Of a stretch of 64,000 nt of DNA, positions 63,976-64,000 are shown in pieces; the stretch's first letter is position 1, and each line of letters starts with the position of its first letter. The stretch is from Candidatus Nitrosopumilus limneticus (lineage in GTDB: Archaea > Thermoproteota > Nitrososphaeria > Nitrososphaerales > Nitrosopumilaceae). The notes under the pieces were generated by a model. The model searched no databases and was not told where the DNA came from. It worked only from the letters and a program-made list of their open reading frames with translations. A program made the position numbers and the translations under genes. The DNA lies in contig JAHCGZ010000002.1 of assembly GCA_022117465.1 (NCBI GenBank), positions 124,001 to 188,000 of the forward strand, written 5' to 3'.

Positions 63976-64000
63976 GATAAACTATTAGATTTCCAAATGA

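Overview
This 64 kb window is AT-rich, densely coded chromosomal DNA from an ammonia-oxidising archaeon of the Nitrosopumilus type (Thaumarchaeota/Nitrososphaerota). The marker genes agree: a thaumarchaeal multicopper nitrite reductase (NirK), a eukaryote-type DNA topoisomerase IB, the crotonyl-CoA/3-hydroxypropionyl-CoA hydratase and ADP-forming 3-hydroxypropionyl-CoA synthetase of the 3HP/4HB carbon-fixation cycle, plastocyanin-like secreted copper proteins, a degenerate FtsZ-like protein, archaeal ribosomal proteins L15e, L21e, L31e and L39e, RpoF, archaeal DnaG, and LysW-dependent lysine/arginine biosynthesis. No insertion sequence, prophage, CRISPR array or rRNA gene was seen.

Layout. 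1-8 kb: the end of an aspartate dehydrogenase gene, a secreted protein, then the tightly overlapping nurA-herA-mre11-rad50 DNA-end-processing operon. 7-15 kb: secreted or membrane proteins with Pro/Val/Glu/Thr repeats, a HEAT-repeat protein with deoxyhypusine-hydroxylase-like HE pairs, rpl15e, serA and nirK. 15-25 kb: fumarase, a tRNA methylthiotransferase, the FtsZ-like protein, rpl39e-rpl31e (with a repetitive Lys-rich tail), a Nudix hydrolase, and a methionine module (MTHFR facing a two-gene split MetH). 25-30 kb: an MFS transporter, a NitT/TauT-type ABC importer whose binding-protein gene is frameshifted, and a frameshifted argG.

30-39 kb is the arginine/lysine region: argG, lysW-1, argX, (two small YnfA-like membrane genes on the other strand), lysY/argC, lysZ/argB, lysJ/argD, lysM, homocitrate synthase, lysW-2, lysX and lysK. 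Intermediates are carried on the C-terminal glutamate of the small protein LysW. The window holds two LysW genes, each followed by its own ATP-grasp ligase. LysW-1 ends in the expected EDWGE but LysW-2 ends in EDWGQ, which is the most unusual observation here.

39-48 kb: dph5 (fused to a DUF357-like domain), ribL/ribK for FAD synthesis, dnaG, an A-type Fe-S carrier, the two 3HP/4HB cycle genes, a class I glutamine amidotransferase and glutamate dehydrogenase. 48-64 kb: proteasome alpha subunit, a UbiE-like methyltransferase, MFS, TatA, an orphan DNA methyltransferase, SDR, topoisomerase IB, an intron-containing tRNA-Met, an SPFH protein, a SirB1-like protein, small coiled-coil and zinc-ribbon proteins, tRNA-Ser, an isocitrate/homoisocitrate dehydrogenase family enzyme, then the conserved archaeal cluster rpl21e-rpoF-DUF655-ksgA-mtq2 and a bacterial-type rlmN.

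Functions are assigned from motifs and general family knowledge only; no database search was run.
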